Part shown: piece after piece, positions 28,193 to 38,400 of the stretch
Layout: every line of letters begins with the position of its first letter
How positions within the stretch are numbered: position 1 is the stretch's first letter
NCBI RefSeq assembly: GCF_014650595.1
Contig: NZ_BMVG01000001.1
Span: 1,299,543 to 1,363,542 of the forward strand
From: Streptomyces alanosinicus
GTDB taxonomy: Bacteria; Actinomycetota; Actinomycetes; Streptomycetales; Streptomycetaceae
Length of the DNA stretch: 64,000 nucleotides
Direction of reading: 5' to 3'
Notes under the pieces: generated by a model
Database searches by the model: none
Seen by the model: only the letters and a program-made list of their open reading frames with translations
Told to the model about the DNA's origin: nothing
Made by a program: the position numbers and the translations under genes

Positions 28193-29105
28193 GCAGACCC
28201 CCAAGAACCCCGAGATCCGCGACGAGATCCTCGACGAGGTCCGCGAAGAGACCCCCGACGAGCGCATGATGCGCGAGCGGCTCGAACGCCTCGACGGCGA
28301 CGAGAAGATCCCCACGGTCGTCTGCGACGGCGTCGACATCGTCTACCGGGTCAACGGCACCGGCGCCGGCCGCGGCAGCGCCACCGCCGCCCTCAACCGC
28401 ATGTTCCGCCGCCAGCAGACCGAGAAGGCGGCCGGGGTGCGCAAGGTGCACGCGGTGAAGAAGGTGTCGTTCGTCGCCTACAAGGGCGAGGCGATCGGCC
28501 TCATCGGCACCAACGGCTCCGGCAAGTCCACGCTGCTCAAGGCCGTCGCCGGCCTGCTGCCGGTGGAGAACGGCCACATCTACACCAACGGCCAGCCCTC
28601 CCTGCTCGGCGTCAACGCGGCCCTGATGAACGACCTCACCGGTGAGCGCAACGTCTACCTCGGCGGTCTCGCCATGGGCATGTCCCGCGAGCAGGTCAAG
28701 GAGCGCTACCAGGACATCGTCGACTTCTCCGGGATCAACGAGAAGGGCGACTTCATCACCCTTCCGATGCGTACCTACTCCTCCGGTATGGCCGCCCGGC
28801 TGCGCTTCTCCATCGCCGCCGCCAAGGACCACGACGTCCTGCTGATCGACGAGGCCCTGGCCACCGGTGACCGCAGGTTCCAGATGCGCTCCGAGGAGCG
28901 GATCCGCGAGCTGCGCGCGACGGCGGGCACGGTCTTCCTGGTCAGCCACAACAACAAGTCGATCCGCGACACCTGCGAGCGCACTATCTGGCTGGAGCGC
29001 GGCGAGCTGCGCCTGGACGGGCCGACCGAGGACGTCATGAAGGAGTACGAGGCCTTCACCGGCGACAAGAGCGACAAGAAGGCCGGCGCGCGCAAGGCCG
29101 CGTGA
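28185..29105 (+). CDS. tagH: Polysaccharide/teichoic acid ABC exporter ATPase (TagH/Wzt type)
   Basis: 306-residue ATPase partner of the preceding permease. After an acidic 50-residue N-terminal stretch come the ABC motifs: Walker A GTNGSGKST, a Q-loop region (LLGVNAALMNDLTGERN, typical of the polysaccharide exporter subfamily), signature SSGMAARL, Walker B DVLLIDEALATGD and switch His in VSHNN. It lacks the C-terminal carbohydrate-binding domain of some Wzt proteins. GTG start at 28185 overlaps the permease by 8 nt, so translation is coupled. A Lys-rich tail ends the protein. Confidence 0.92.
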   Translation: MAEQTPKNPEIRDEILDEVREETPDERMMRERLERLDGDEKIPTVVCDGVDIVYRVNGTGAGRGSATAALNRMFRRQQTEKAAGVRKVHAVKKVSFVAYKGEAIGLIGTNGSGKSTLLKAVAGLLPVENGHIYTNGQPSLLGVNAALMNDLTGERNVYLGGLAMGMSREQVKERYQDIVDFSGINEKGDFITLPMRTYSSGMAARLRFSIAAAKDHDVLLIDEALATGDRRFQMRSEERIRELRATAGTVFLVSHNNKSIRDTCERTIWLERGELRLDGPTEDVMKEYEAFTGDKSDKKAGARKAA

Positions 29106-29284
29106 GCGAGCCGGATGGCGAGAAGAAGAAGAAAAGGTGACCGAGGAAGAAACCGGAGACCACGGAACTCCGTCTTCCTTCTTGGGCCATCTCTTACTCC
29201 ACGAGCGGATATCCCTTTCATCCGCTTAGTGACAGTATGTTATGAAGAATCCCCAAACCCCACAAGCCGAAGGAGTCCACTGCG

Positions 29285-31525
29285 ATGCCCCAACTCAGCG
29301 TCATCGTCTACGGACCGAACGCACAGGGGCATCTGACAGAGCTGCTGGACTCCCTGGAGGCCCATCCGCTCACGGACGCCGAAGTGATCGTCGCGGCGGT
29401 CGGAGACTGGGCGCGGGAGGCCGCCGAGCGGCACGCCCCGCACACCGTCGTCGTACCGCTGCCCGAGGACACCGGTGACGCGGCGGCGCGGGCCGCGGGC
29501 GCCGCCCGCGCGACCGGCCGCTGGCTGCACTTCGTCCACGCCAAGGACAGCCTGCCGGCCGGTGCCCCCCGGCTGATCGCCGAGCGGACCGCCGAACTCG
29601 ACGCCGCGGACGCCGACGGCACCACCGGGGCGGCCGGGGCCACGGGCGCCGGCGTGGACCTCCTGCTCCTCGACCACGTCACCACCACCTGGCAGACCGC
29701 CGCCAGGCCCTCGCGCGACGGCCGCCTGCTCGCCGCCGTCGGCCGCGAGGGCCTGCCCCTGGACGAGGCCGCCGACCTGCTGCGTCTCACCCCGCTGCTC
29801 GGCAACCGCGCCCTGCGCACCGACTTCTGGCGGGCGCACGAGGCGGACCTCACCACCGACGACGAGCCGCACGCCGCCCAGGCCGCCCTGCTGCGCGCCG
29901 GCCGTGTCGCCTGTCTGAACCAGGTGGCGTACGAACGCCGCGAGCTGCGCCCCGAGAGCCTGCCGCCGCGCGCCCCCGAGGACCGCTTCGCGCTGATCGA
30001 CCGCTACGACGCGCTGCTCGCGCCGGCCAGGGACCGCCGCGCCGCCCGCGCGGTGCTGTACGACCTGATGATGCGCGACCTCGTGCGCACCTTCGCCGGC
30101 GAGAACCTGCCCGACGCGGTGGCCCGGGAGTTCTTCCGCCGGGCCTCGCTCGCCGCGGTCCGCTGGCGCCCCGAGAACCACGAGCGCCCGGCGGGCGTGG
30201 AGGGCGTACGGCACGGGCTGCTGGAAGAGGGCGCGTACACCAAGTACCGCGCGTTCCAGGCCGCCAACCGCACCCGCCGCGCCGCGAAGAAGGCCGTACG
30301 GACCCGTAAGCGCCAGGTCGGCGCCAAGCTCCGCGACCAGCAGTACCACCGCGCCCTGAGCCGCCCGGTCGACCCCGACCTGGCCGTGTTCGACGCGTAC
30401 TGGGAGCGCGGAGTGGCCTGCAACCCGGCCGCGATCGCCGCCAAGCTCGCCGAACTCGCCCCGCACATCCACCAGGTGTGGACGGTGTCGAAGCAGAACA
30501 CGGCCCTGCTGCCGCCCGGCACCGACCATGTGGTCCCCGGCACCCGCCGCTACTGGGAGATCCTGGCGAGTGCCAAGTACCTGACGAGCAACGTCAACTT
30601 CCCCAACGCGGTGGTCAAGCGCCCCGACGCGATCCACCTCCAGACCCACCACGGCACCCCGCTCAAGCGCATGGGCCTGGACCAGATGGAACACCCGGCC
30701 GCCGCCAAGGGCCTGGACTTCGCCGCGCTGCTGTCCCGCATCGACAAGTGGGACTACAGCGTCAGCGCCAACAGCCACTCGACCCGTATGTGGGAGCGCG
30801 CCTACCCGGCCCGCTACACCTCCCTCGACTACGGCTATCCGCGCAACGACGTCTTCTACACGAGCGACGCCCAGGCCGTCCGCGCGGCCCGCGCCCGCCT
30901 CGGCATCCCGCCCGGCAAGACGGCCCTGCTGTACGCGCCGACGCACCGCGACTACGAGGCCGGCTTCACCCCGCGTCTGGACCTCGCCGAACTCGCCGAC
31001 CGGCTCGGCGAGAACACGGTCCTGCTGGTCCGCGCCCACTACTTCTACGGCGGCGCGGCCTCCCCGCTGACCGGACTGCGCCGCTCCGGCCGGATCATCG
31101 ACGTCTCCTCCTACGACCCCGTCGAGGAGCTGTGCCTGGCCGCCGACGCGCTGGTCACGGACTACTCGTCGATCATGTTCGACTACGCCAACCTCGACCG
31201 CCCGATCGTCGTCTACGCCGACGACTGGGAGACCTACCGGACCACCCGGGGCGTCTACTTCGACCTGATGACCGAACACCCCGGCCAGGTCGCCCGCACC
31301 CAGGAGGAGCTGACGGAGATCTTCGCCTCCGGCGCCTGGCGCGACGAGAGCGCGGCCAAGGCACGCACGGCCTTCCGCCGCCGGTTCTGCGAGTACGACG
31401 ACGGACGCGCCGCCGAACGCGTCGTACGACGGGTGTTCCTGGGCGAGCCGGAGGAGTCACTGCCACCGGTGATCCCGCTCGAGGAACGCACCCCCGCCCC
31501 GACCCCCGAGGAGGCCTCGGCATGA
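29285..31525 (+). CDS. Two-domain GT2 / TagF-like protein (copy 4; canonical TagF half, degenerate GT2 half)
   Basis: 746 residues, ATG at 29285 with AAGGAG 9 nt upstream. Same fold order as copies 1-3, but the N-terminal GT2 domain looks inactive. The acidic VDDxSxD motif is absent (VAAVGDWARE) and the DxD position reads H85-A-K87-D88. The C-terminal CDP-glycerol glycerophosphotransferase domain is canonical: H456 in HHGTPLK, RAHYFYGG, TDYSSIMFDYANLDRPIVVYADDWE. It resembles copy 2 most closely. Immediately downstream of the exporter genes and coupled to the next GT2 gene by an ATGA overlap. Likely works only as an alditol-phosphate transferase. Confidence 0.87.
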   Translation: MPQLSVIVYGPNAQGHLTELLDSLEAHPLTDAEVIVAAVGDWAREAAERHAPHTVVVPLPEDTGDAAARAAGAARATGRWLHFVHAKDSLPAGAPRLIAERTAELDAADADGTTGAAGATGAGVDLLLLDHVTTTWQTAARPSRDGRLLAAVGREGLPLDEAADLLRLTPLLGNRALRTDFWRAHEADLTTDDEPHAAQAALLRAGRVACLNQVAYERRELRPESLPPRAPEDRFALIDRYDALLAPARDRRAARAVLYDLMMRDLVRTFAGENLPDAVAREFFRRASLAAVRWRPENHERPAGVEGVRHGLLEEGAYTKYRAFQAANRTRRAAKKAVRTRKRQVGAKLRDQQYHRALSRPVDPDLAVFDAYWERGVACNPAAIAAKLAELAPHIHQVWTVSKQNTALLPPGTDHVVPGTRRYWEILASAKYLTSNVNFPNAVVKRPDAIHLQTHHGTPLKRMGLDQMEHPAAAKGLDFAALLSRIDKWDYSVSANSHSTRMWERAYPARYTSLDYGYPRNDVFYTSDAQAVRAARARLGIPPGKTALLYAPTHRDYEAGFTPRLDLAELADRLGENTVLLVRAHYFYGGAASPLTGLRRSGRIIDVSSYDPVEELCLAADALVTDYSSIMFDYANLDRPIVVYADDWETYRTTRGVYFDLMTEHPGQVARTQEELTEIFASGAWRDESAAKARTAFRRRFCEYDDGRAAERVVRRVFLGEPEESLPPVIPLEERTPAPTPEEASA

Positions 31526-33201
31526 CGACCGCAACGACCACGACCCCCGATGTCACGGTCACCGTCATCGTCTACAACGACGCGGCCCTCCTGCCCCGCG
31601 CGGTGGCTTCGGCGCTCGCCCAGACGCACGCCAACATCGAGATCATCATCAGCGACGACCACTCCACGGACGACACTCCGACGGTGGCGCGCCGGCTGGA
31701 GGCGGAGCACGATCGCATCCGCTATCTCCGTCTGCCGGAGAACAGCGGCGGCTGCAGCGCCCCGCGCAACCGGGCCATCGAGATCGCCCGGGCGCCGTAT
31801 CTGATGTTCCTCGACAGTGACGACGAACTCCCGCCGAACGCGGTGGAGTTGCTGCTCGCCGCGCACCGCGAGCGCGAGGTCGACTTCACCATGGGCACCT
31901 GCCAGCGCCTCAGGGTGGACACCGGCCGCCGCTCCACGTGGATGCCGCAGCTGTTCGCCGAGCGGCGCACGGTGGAGAGCATCGAGTCGGACCCGGACCT
32001 GCTCTTCTGGCCGCTGTCGACGAACAGGATGTACACCGCCGACTTCCTGAACCGCCACAACCTCCGCTTCCCGGAGGGTGTCCACTACGAGGACCAGCTG
32101 TTCTCGATCCAGGCGTTCTGCCTGGCGAAGGCGTTCACGATCATCCCGGAGCCGGTGTACGTCTGGCACATCGAGCCGTTCGCGGCAGCGGAGACGGCCA
32201 CGATCTCCAACCAGCGGCACAAGATCTCCAACGTCGAGGACCGCATCCGCGTGCACCGCATGATCGACGACTTCCTGGAGGAGAGCGGGCACACCGGGCT
32301 GCGGGAGGACAAGGACTACAAGTTCCTCAAGCACGACTTCAGGCTGTACGCGGGTGACCTGCCCTACCGGGACGAGGACTGGGTGGGCGCCTTCGCGGAC
32401 ATCATGAACCCCTACCTGGACACCCTCTCCCCCGGCGCGTACGCCCGGCTGCCCCGCTCCGAGCGGATCGTGCTGGAGCTGCTGCGGGAGCGCCGCCTCG
32501 ACGACGTCCGGCCCGCCGCGCGCGGCCTGGCGCCTCAGGTGGCGCCGCGGCAGGTCACGGCCGACGCGTCCGGTGTGCCGTACTGGGGCGACAGTGTGCC
32601 GTCCACCGAGCGCGGCCGTCGCGAACTGGACGTGTCCGACCTGGAGTTGGACACGCGTCCGTTCCCGAGCGCGCAGTTCCGTCATGAGATCACGGAACTG
32701 ACCCCGGGCCCCGGCGCCACCCTCACCCTGGCGATCCGCACCTACGACCCCGGGCTTCGCCTCCCGGTCGGCCCCCAGCGCGCCAGCCTGCTGCTCTCTC
32801 CCGGTGGCCGGCGGATGACGGTGCCCTTCCGTCTGAACCCGATCAGCCCCGGCGTCTTCGAGGGCGAGGTCCGCCTCGACCTCACCACCGCCGCGCTTCC
32901 CCTCCAGGGCTTCGCTGGCGCACGCCACCCGCTGATCCGCCTCCAGCAGCAGGGCCTGTCCAACTCCGGCCTGCTGCTGGCCCCGCTGGCCTTCCCCACG
33001 CTCAAGACCCGCATCGACTACCGCTCCGGCGCTGCCCCGCACGAGGTCACCATCGAGCCGGAGGGCCGCGCCCCCGGCCGCCTCCAGTTCCACTGGCGCC
33101 CGGTGGGAGTGACGGCACGGGTGATCCGCCCGGTCATCAAGCGAGTGGCCCCCCCGAAGGTCCGCAAGGCGGCGAAGCTGCTGTCGAGCGTGCTCCGGTA
33201 G
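31522..33201 (+). CDS. Long GT2 glycosyltransferase with C-terminal beta-rich extension (paralogue of 22688)
   Basis: 559 residues. GT2 domain about 10-245 with VTVIVYNDAALLP, SDDHSTDDTP, NSGGCSAPRNRA and DxD in MFLDSDDELPPN. The middle contains EGVHYEDQLFSIQAFCLAK, matching FLYEDIVFTARVMAA of its paralogue. The C-terminal third (about 370-540) is beta-rich and the extreme C terminus is basic (RVAPPKVRKAAKLLSSVLR), possibly membrane-associated. Start ATG at 31522 overlaps the upstream stop (ATGA), so it is translationally coupled to copy 4. It may supply the sugar-transfer step that the degenerate GT2 half of copy 4 cannot perform; this is inference. Confidence 0.83.
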   Translation: MTTATTTTPDVTVTVIVYNDAALLPRAVASALAQTHANIEIIISDDHSTDDTPTVARRLEAEHDRIRYLRLPENSGGCSAPRNRAIEIARAPYLMFLDSDDELPPNAVELLLAAHREREVDFTMGTCQRLRVDTGRRSTWMPQLFAERRTVESIESDPDLLFWPLSTNRMYTADFLNRHNLRFPEGVHYEDQLFSIQAFCLAKAFTIIPEPVYVWHIEPFAAAETATISNQRHKISNVEDRIRVHRMIDDFLEESGHTGLREDKDYKFLKHDFRLYAGDLPYRDEDWVGAFADIMNPYLDTLSPGAYARLPRSERIVLELLRERRLDDVRPAARGLAPQVAPRQVTADASGVPYWGDSVPSTERGRRELDVSDLELDTRPFPSAQFRHEITELTPGPGATLTLAIRTYDPGLRLPVGPQRASLLLSPGGRRMTVPFRLNPISPGVFEGEVRLDLTTAALPLQGFAGARHPLIRLQQQGLSNSGLLLAPLAFPTLKTRIDYRSGAAPHEVTIEPEGRAPGRLQFHWRPVGVTARVIRPVIKRVAPPKVRKAAKLLSSVLR

Positions 33202-33233
33202 GCACCGGGTCGCACGTCGCACCACCGTTGTAC

Positions 33234-33262
33234 CGCGGGCCCGCCAACGAAGCGGGCCCGCG
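33234..33262. terminator. Hairpin terminator between convergent glycan genes
   Basis: Perfect 11-bp stem (CGCGGGCCCGC with GCGGGCCCGCG) and 7-nt loop, 33 bp after the GT2 stop and 37 bp before the stop of the convergent membrane protein gene. Confidence 0.75.
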
Positions 33263-33298
33263 TCAGCTCGGCGCACGACGCTCAGCGCACGCGTCAGC

Positions 33299-34810
33299 TC
33301 AGCGCACGACTCGGTACAGGACCTGGTCATCCGGGCCGGCGGTCACCTTTCGCAGGCCAGGACCGGCCAGACCGTCCGGTCCCACGACCCACCGCACGTC
33401 GTACTCCCGCAGAATCCCGGCCCGCTCAGAAGAAGGCGTCGCTCCGGCGAAGTACCGCTCGACCGCCGCCTCCCTCCGCCCCGCATCCGGAAGAAACACA
33501 TCCGGATAGCCGGGCGCCACGGTGTACGGCCCGTACGCCGGGATCTGTCGCGCCGGCATCGTCCGGGCCATCACCACATCCCCGTACTTCACCCACGGCG
33601 TGATCCAGTGGTACCCCACCCACGGCGTCCGGTACTTCGCCGCCACCACCGACGGCAGCGCACCCCGGCCCGTCACATACCCGAGCGTCCCGACCTGCGT
33701 CCACGCCCCGACCAGCAGCGCGGCGCCCAGCACACACGCCCACCCGAGCCGCACCGCCCGCCGCCCGGCCGCCACGGTCTCCACCGCGGCGGCCAGCTGC
33801 GCCGGGATCAGCGCGGCCGGCAGGGCCCGGCCCCAGGAGTAGTGCCCGGTCAGCCCGCCCGCGGCGAACATCAGCACCCCGAGGACGAAGAACAGCACCA
33901 GGGGGTCCCACCGGTCGCGCCGGAAGCGGAGCACCAGCGCCAGCGCCCCGAGCAGCACCAGCCCGAACCGCTCGGCCAGCTGCCCGTACAGCGGCCGGTG
34001 GATGGCCTCCAGGTCCGCGCCGGCGGAGAAGAGCGAGAAGAAGTCGTAGTACGGCCACAGCCACAGCAGGACCACGCCGAGCGCCAGCGCGGCGGCCAGC
34101 CGCAGCAGCACCGGGCGCGCCGGCCGCGCCGCGATCACCATCGCCAGCGCCCCCAGCGACGCCACGACGCCGGTGAACTGGTGGCAGAGCAGGATCAGGG
34201 CCCAGAGCCCGCCGAGCCACAGCCACCTTCCCCACGCGGTCTCCTCGCGCACCGCCCGCGTGACCCAGGCCCAGAAGTGGAAGGTGAGGCCAAGCGCGAG
34301 GACGCTGGGGTACGACACCGTCAGCGCCAGCGAGTTCAGGCCCAGGAACCCGGACCAGGTGAACAGCACCGGGCCCCACAGGAAGAGCAGGCTGAGCAGC
34401 GCCAGGGCCGGTGCGGCGCGATGCGCGGACAGGGTGCGGACATAGCGCCAGACCCCGGTGACCAACAGCGTCAGCGCGACCAGCGCGCCGAGCCGCAGCA
34501 CCATGAACACCGACAGACCGGTCACCTTGGCGACCGCGCCCAGCACCAGCATCCACGGCGAGTAGTAGGGGCTCGGCGTGTCCGCGTCGACCAGCGGATT
34601 GCCGGGATGGAACAGGTCATGGCTCAGCCGCTGGATGGTGGCGGCGTGCATGCCGAGGTCGCCCGCCCATGGCAGCCGGACGACCACCAGGAGCAGCAGC
34701 ACCACGACGAGCGCGGCGGCCACCTGCGGCAGTGCCCGGCCGGCCCGGGCGGCGCCGGCCGTCGGCTGTGTGCGGTTCACCGGTTCAGTATCAGGCGGTG
34801 CGGTGTGCAT
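33299..34810 (-). CDS. Multi-spanning membrane protein, GT-C glycosyltransferase-like
   Basis: 503 residues with about 10-11 membrane helices and a C-terminal soluble domain of about 110 residues (from VTGRGALPSVVAAKYRTP). The first extracytoplasmic loop (HAATIQRLSHDLFHPGNPLVDADTPSPYYSPWM) resembles donor-binding loops of polyprenyl-phosphate-sugar dependent GT-C enzymes, but no motif settles it. The start is uncertain. ATG at 34810 lies inside the 3' end of the upstream GtrA gene (20-nt overlap), and a GTG near 34777 is an alternative that removes the overlap. Together with GtrA it resembles flippase plus membrane transferase pairs that decorate surface polymers. Confidence 0.72.
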   Translation of the reverse strand: MHTAPPDTEPVNRTQPTAGAARAGRALPQVAAALVVVLLLLVVVRLPWAGDLGMHAATIQRLSHDLFHPGNPLVDADTPSPYYSPWMLVLGAVAKVTGLSVFMVLRLGALVALTLLVTGVWRYVRTLSAHRAAPALALLSLLFLWGPVLFTWSGFLGLNSLALTVSYPSVLALGLTFHFWAWVTRAVREETAWGRWLWLGGLWALILLCHQFTGVVASLGALAMVIAARPARPVLLRLAAALALGVVLLWLWPYYDFFSLFSAGADLEAIHRPLYGQLAERFGLVLLGALALVLRFRRDRWDPLVLFFVLGVLMFAAGGLTGHYSWGRALPAALIPAQLAAAVETVAAGRRAVRLGWACVLGAALLVGAWTQVGTLGYVTGRGALPSVVAAKYRTPWVGYHWITPWVKYGDVVMARTMPARQIPAYGPYTVAPGYPDVFLPDAGRREAAVERYFAGATPSSERAGILREYDVRWVVGPDGLAGPGLRKVTAGPDDQVLYRVVR

Positions 34811-35267
34811 CCTGCTGGAACACCCAAGTGCGATAGACGAGGAATCGGAACGCGGAGGCAAGCACGATCGACAGGGCCTTCGCCACATTCGATTGCAGCA
34901 CTCCGTGCAGGCCCAGTCCGTGGTAACCGACCCAGAACAGGCCGATTTCCATGACGACACCGAGGCCGCTGAAGACGAAGAACAGGATGATCTGGCTGCG
35001 CGTGCGCGAGGCCCGGTCGCGATAGGCGAAATAGCGGAAACCCAGGTAATTGGTCGCCATCGCGATGCAGCTGGCCAGGACGGTCGCGGTCATCGCCTGC
35101 CAACCCAAGCCGCGCAGCAGCAGGTTGAAGATCAGGAAATTGACGAGGACACCGCTGCCGCCGACGATCCCGAATCTCACCACCTCCAGCACGACACGCC
35201 TGACAGGCCGGGCCGGAGCCGGCGCGGGGGGTGCCGCCGGACGAGTCTCGGTGAGTTGAACAGTCAC
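34791..35267 (-). CDS. GtrA-family membrane protein (polyprenyl-phosphate-sugar flippase candidate)
   Basis: 158 residues with four membrane helices: VRFGIVGGSGVLVNFLIFNLLL, AMTATVLASCIAMATNYLGF, IILFFVFSGLGVVMEIGLFW and VAKALSIVLASAFRFLVYR. The helix-4 segment FRFLVYRTWVF is a family hallmark. GtrA proteins are thought to flip lipid-linked sugars. Upstream in-frame ATGs exist (35318, 35345), but that stretch uses AT-rich codons including TTA, unlike the gene body. GTG at 35267 with AGGG upstream is therefore preferred. Overlaps the next membrane protein gene. Confidence 0.85.
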   Translation of the reverse strand: MTVQLTETRPAAPPAPAPARPVRRVVLEVVRFGIVGGSGVLVNFLIFNLLLRGLGWQAMTATVLASCIAMATNYLGFRYFAYRDRASRTRSQIILFFVFSGLGVVMEIGLFWVGYHGLGLHGVLQSNVAKALSIVLASAFRFLVYRTWVFQQDAHRTA

Positions 35268-35354
35268 AGCGTCGACCCTAACCGAAGGCTGCCGATTAGC
35301 AGGAAACGGTAAATTCATTGATCGTTTTTTGCTAAAGGTCAGCAAGAAGGGGAA

Positions 35355-35387
35355 CGCCCCGGTCCGATTCCACGTCGGCCCGGGGCG
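35355..35387 (-). terminator. Hairpin terminator of the glutamate dehydrogenase gene
   Basis: CGCCCCGG (35355-35362) pairs with CCGGGGCG (35380-35387), and CCG/CGG pairs extend the stem. It lies 38 bp beyond the dehydrogenase stop on its strand and upstream of gtrA. Confidence 0.65.
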
Positions 35388-35397
35388 CCCTCACTCC

Positions 35398-35434
35398 CGT
35401 ACGGCTACGAACGCCGTCGTACGGCTACGAATGC
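35398..35434 (-). repeat. 20-bp direct repeat spanning the dehydrogenase stop codon
   Basis: CGTACGGCTACGAACGC (35398-35414) recurs as CGTACGGCTACGAATGC (35418-35434). The second copy contains the TAG stop of the dehydrogenase gene; the first carries the same TAG triplet just beyond it. It looks like a small tandem duplication at the gene end. Confidence 0.7.
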
Positions 35435-38400
35435 GTCCGCAGCAGCGTCCGCATCGTACGCATCGCCACCGAGAGGTTGGCGAGGTCGAACGTCTCCGAA
35501 GCCCGGATCTCCTCCAGGGTGGTGCGCGCCCGGCTCAGGATGGGCGCGTTCTTCTGCTCCCAGGCCGTGAAGCGCTGCTCGGGACTGGAGGTGCCGTTGC
35601 CGGCCGCGAAGACGTCCGCGGTGAGCGCCGCGTGAGCCGCGTACAGATCCTCGCGGATCGAGGCGCGGGCCATGGACTGCCAGCGGTCGGCGCGGGGCAG
35701 CTCGATGATGCGGTCCATCAGCTGGGTGATGCTGAGCCGGTCGGCGAGGTCGTAGTAGATCTCGGCGACGTCCAGGGGCTCCTTGCCCATGCGGTCGGCC
35801 ACCGACACGATGTCGAGCGCCGGGAAGGCGGAGGAGAAGCCGGCCACGCGCGTGGCGAGCTCGTCCGGGACGCCGGCCGCGGACAGCTCGTCGTACACGT
35901 GCTGGTACCACTCCAGGTCCGCGCCGCGCAGCAGCTTCGGCAGCTCCTGCCAGACCCGCTCGACCCGCTCGGCGAAGAACTCGACCGTCTCGGCGAGCTC
36001 CAGCGGCTGCGGCCGGTTGTTGAGCAGCCAGCGCGTGCCGCGCTCGACGAGCCGGCGCGAGTGCAGCCGGATCCGGGTCTGGACGGCCGCGTCGACCTTG
36101 TTGTCCAGCGCCTCCACCGCGTCCCACACCGGGGCCGAGGAGAAGATCGTGCGGGCCGCGGTCTGGGCCCGGACGATCTCCTCCAGGGAGGCGCCGGTCT
36201 CCTCGCGCAGCCGGTGCAGATACGTCGTACCACCCGTGTTGACCGTGTCGTTGACCAGCACGGTCGTGGTGATCTCGCGGCGCAGCGGGTGGCTGTCGAT
36301 CGCCTCGGCGAACCGCTCGCGCAGGGCCGTCGGGAAGTACGCGTGCAGCAGGGTCCGCAGATACGGGTCGTCCGGCAGCGAGGTCTGCAGCAGCTCCTCG
36401 GCGACCGTGATCTTCGTGTACGCCAGCACGACCGCGGTCTCCGGACCGGTCAGACCCTGGCTCTGGGAGAGCCGCTCGCGGACCTGGCGGTCGGTGGGCA
36501 GGAACTCCAGCGCCCGGTCCAGATGGCCCTCGCGCACCAGATGGCGCAGGAACCGCTGCTGGGCGTGGAGCATGGAGCCCGCCTGGAACAGGGCGTTGGC
36601 CAGCGCGGTGTTCTGCGCGTAGTTGTTGCGCAGGACCAGCGCGCCGACCTCGTCGGTCATCTCGGCAAGCAGCTTGTTGCGCTGCTTGACGGTCATGTCG
36701 CCCTCCGCGACCAGACCGTTCAGCAGGATCTTGATGTTCACCTCGTGGTCGGAGGTGTCCACGCCGGCGCTGTTGTCGATCGCATCGGTGTTGATCTTGC
36801 CGCCGTGCATGGCGAACTCGATCCGGCCGAGCTGGGTCAGCCCCAGGTTGCCGCCCTCGCCGACGACCTTGACCCGCAGGTCCTTGCCGTCGACGCGGAT
36901 GGCGTCGTTGGCCTTGTCGCCGACGTCCGCGTTCGACTCCGCCGACGACTTCACGTAGGTGCCGATGCCGCCGTTCCACAGCAGGTCGACCGGTGCGTGC
37001 AGGATCGCCTTCATGAGGTCGGCCGGGGTCATCTTGGCGACCTTGCCCTCGATGCCGAGGGCCTCGCGGATGTGGGCGTTGAGCGGGATCGACTTGGCGG
37101 CGCGCGGGAAGATCCCGCCGCCCGCCGACAGCAGCTCGGTGTCGTAGTCGGCCCAGCTGGAGCGGGGCAGCTCGAACAGCCGGCGGCGCTCGGCGTAGGA
37201 CGTGGCCGCGTCCGGCGTGGGGTCGATGAAGATGTGCCGGTGGTCGAAGGCGGCGACCACGCGGATGTGCTCGGAGAGCAGCATGCCGTTGCCGAACACG
37301 TCACCGGACATGTCACCGATGCCGACGACCGTGAAGTCCTCGGACTGGGTGTCCACGCCCAGCTCACGGAAGTGCCGCTTCACGGACTCCCAGGCACCGC
37401 GCGCGGTGATGCCCATGCCCTTGTGGTCGTAGCCCGCGCTGCCGCCGGAGGCGAAGGCGTCGCCCAGCCAGAAGTTGTAGGTGTTCGCGACGTCGTTGGC
37501 GATGTCGGAGAAGGTCGCGGTGCCCTTGTCGGCGGCGACGACCAGGTAGGTGTCGTCCCCGTCGTGCCGGACCACGTCCTGCGGCGGTACGACCTCGCCG
37601 GCGACCATGTTGTCGGTGATGTCGAGCAGCGCCGAGATGAACGTCTTGTAGCTGGCGATGCCCTCGGCCAGCCAGGCGTCGCGGTCCTTGCCCGGGTCCG
37701 GCAGCTGCTTGGCGACGAAGCCGCCCTTGGCGCCGACCGGCACGATGACCGTGTTCTTCACCATCTGGGCCTTGACCAGGCCGAGGATCTCGGTCCGGAA
37801 GTCCTCACGCCGGTCGGACCAGCGCAGGCCACCGCGCGCGACCTTGCCGAAGCGCAGGTGCACGCCCTCGACACGCGGCGAGTACACCCAGATCTCGTAC
37901 GCCGGGCGGGGCGCGGGCAGGTCCGGGATGGCCTGCGGGTCGAACTTCATGGAGACGTAGTCGTGCGGCGTGCCGTCGACCCTCTCCTGGAAGAAGTTCG
38001 TGCGCAGGGTCGCCTTGATGACGGTGAGGAAGGACCTGAGGATCCGGTCCTCGTCCAGGCTCGCCACCTGGTCCAGGGCCGCGTCCAGCTCCTCCAGCAG
38101 GGCGTCCGTGATCTCCAGTCCGGCCTTCTGCCGGTCCGGGGACATCCGCGCCTCGAACAGCGAGACGAGGAGCCGGGTGGTGTGGACGTTGTTGCGGAGG
38201 GTGTCCTCCATGTAGTCCTGCGAGAAGGTCGAACCGGCCTGCCGCAGATACTTGGCGTAGGCGCGCAGCACCATCGCCTGCCGCCAGGACAGCCCGGCGC
38301 TCAGCACCAGGGCGTTGAAGCCGTCGTTCTCGGCCTTGCCGGTCCAGGTGGCGGAGAAGGCCTCCTGGAAGCGCTCGCGGGCGTCGTCGCCGAGGTACTC

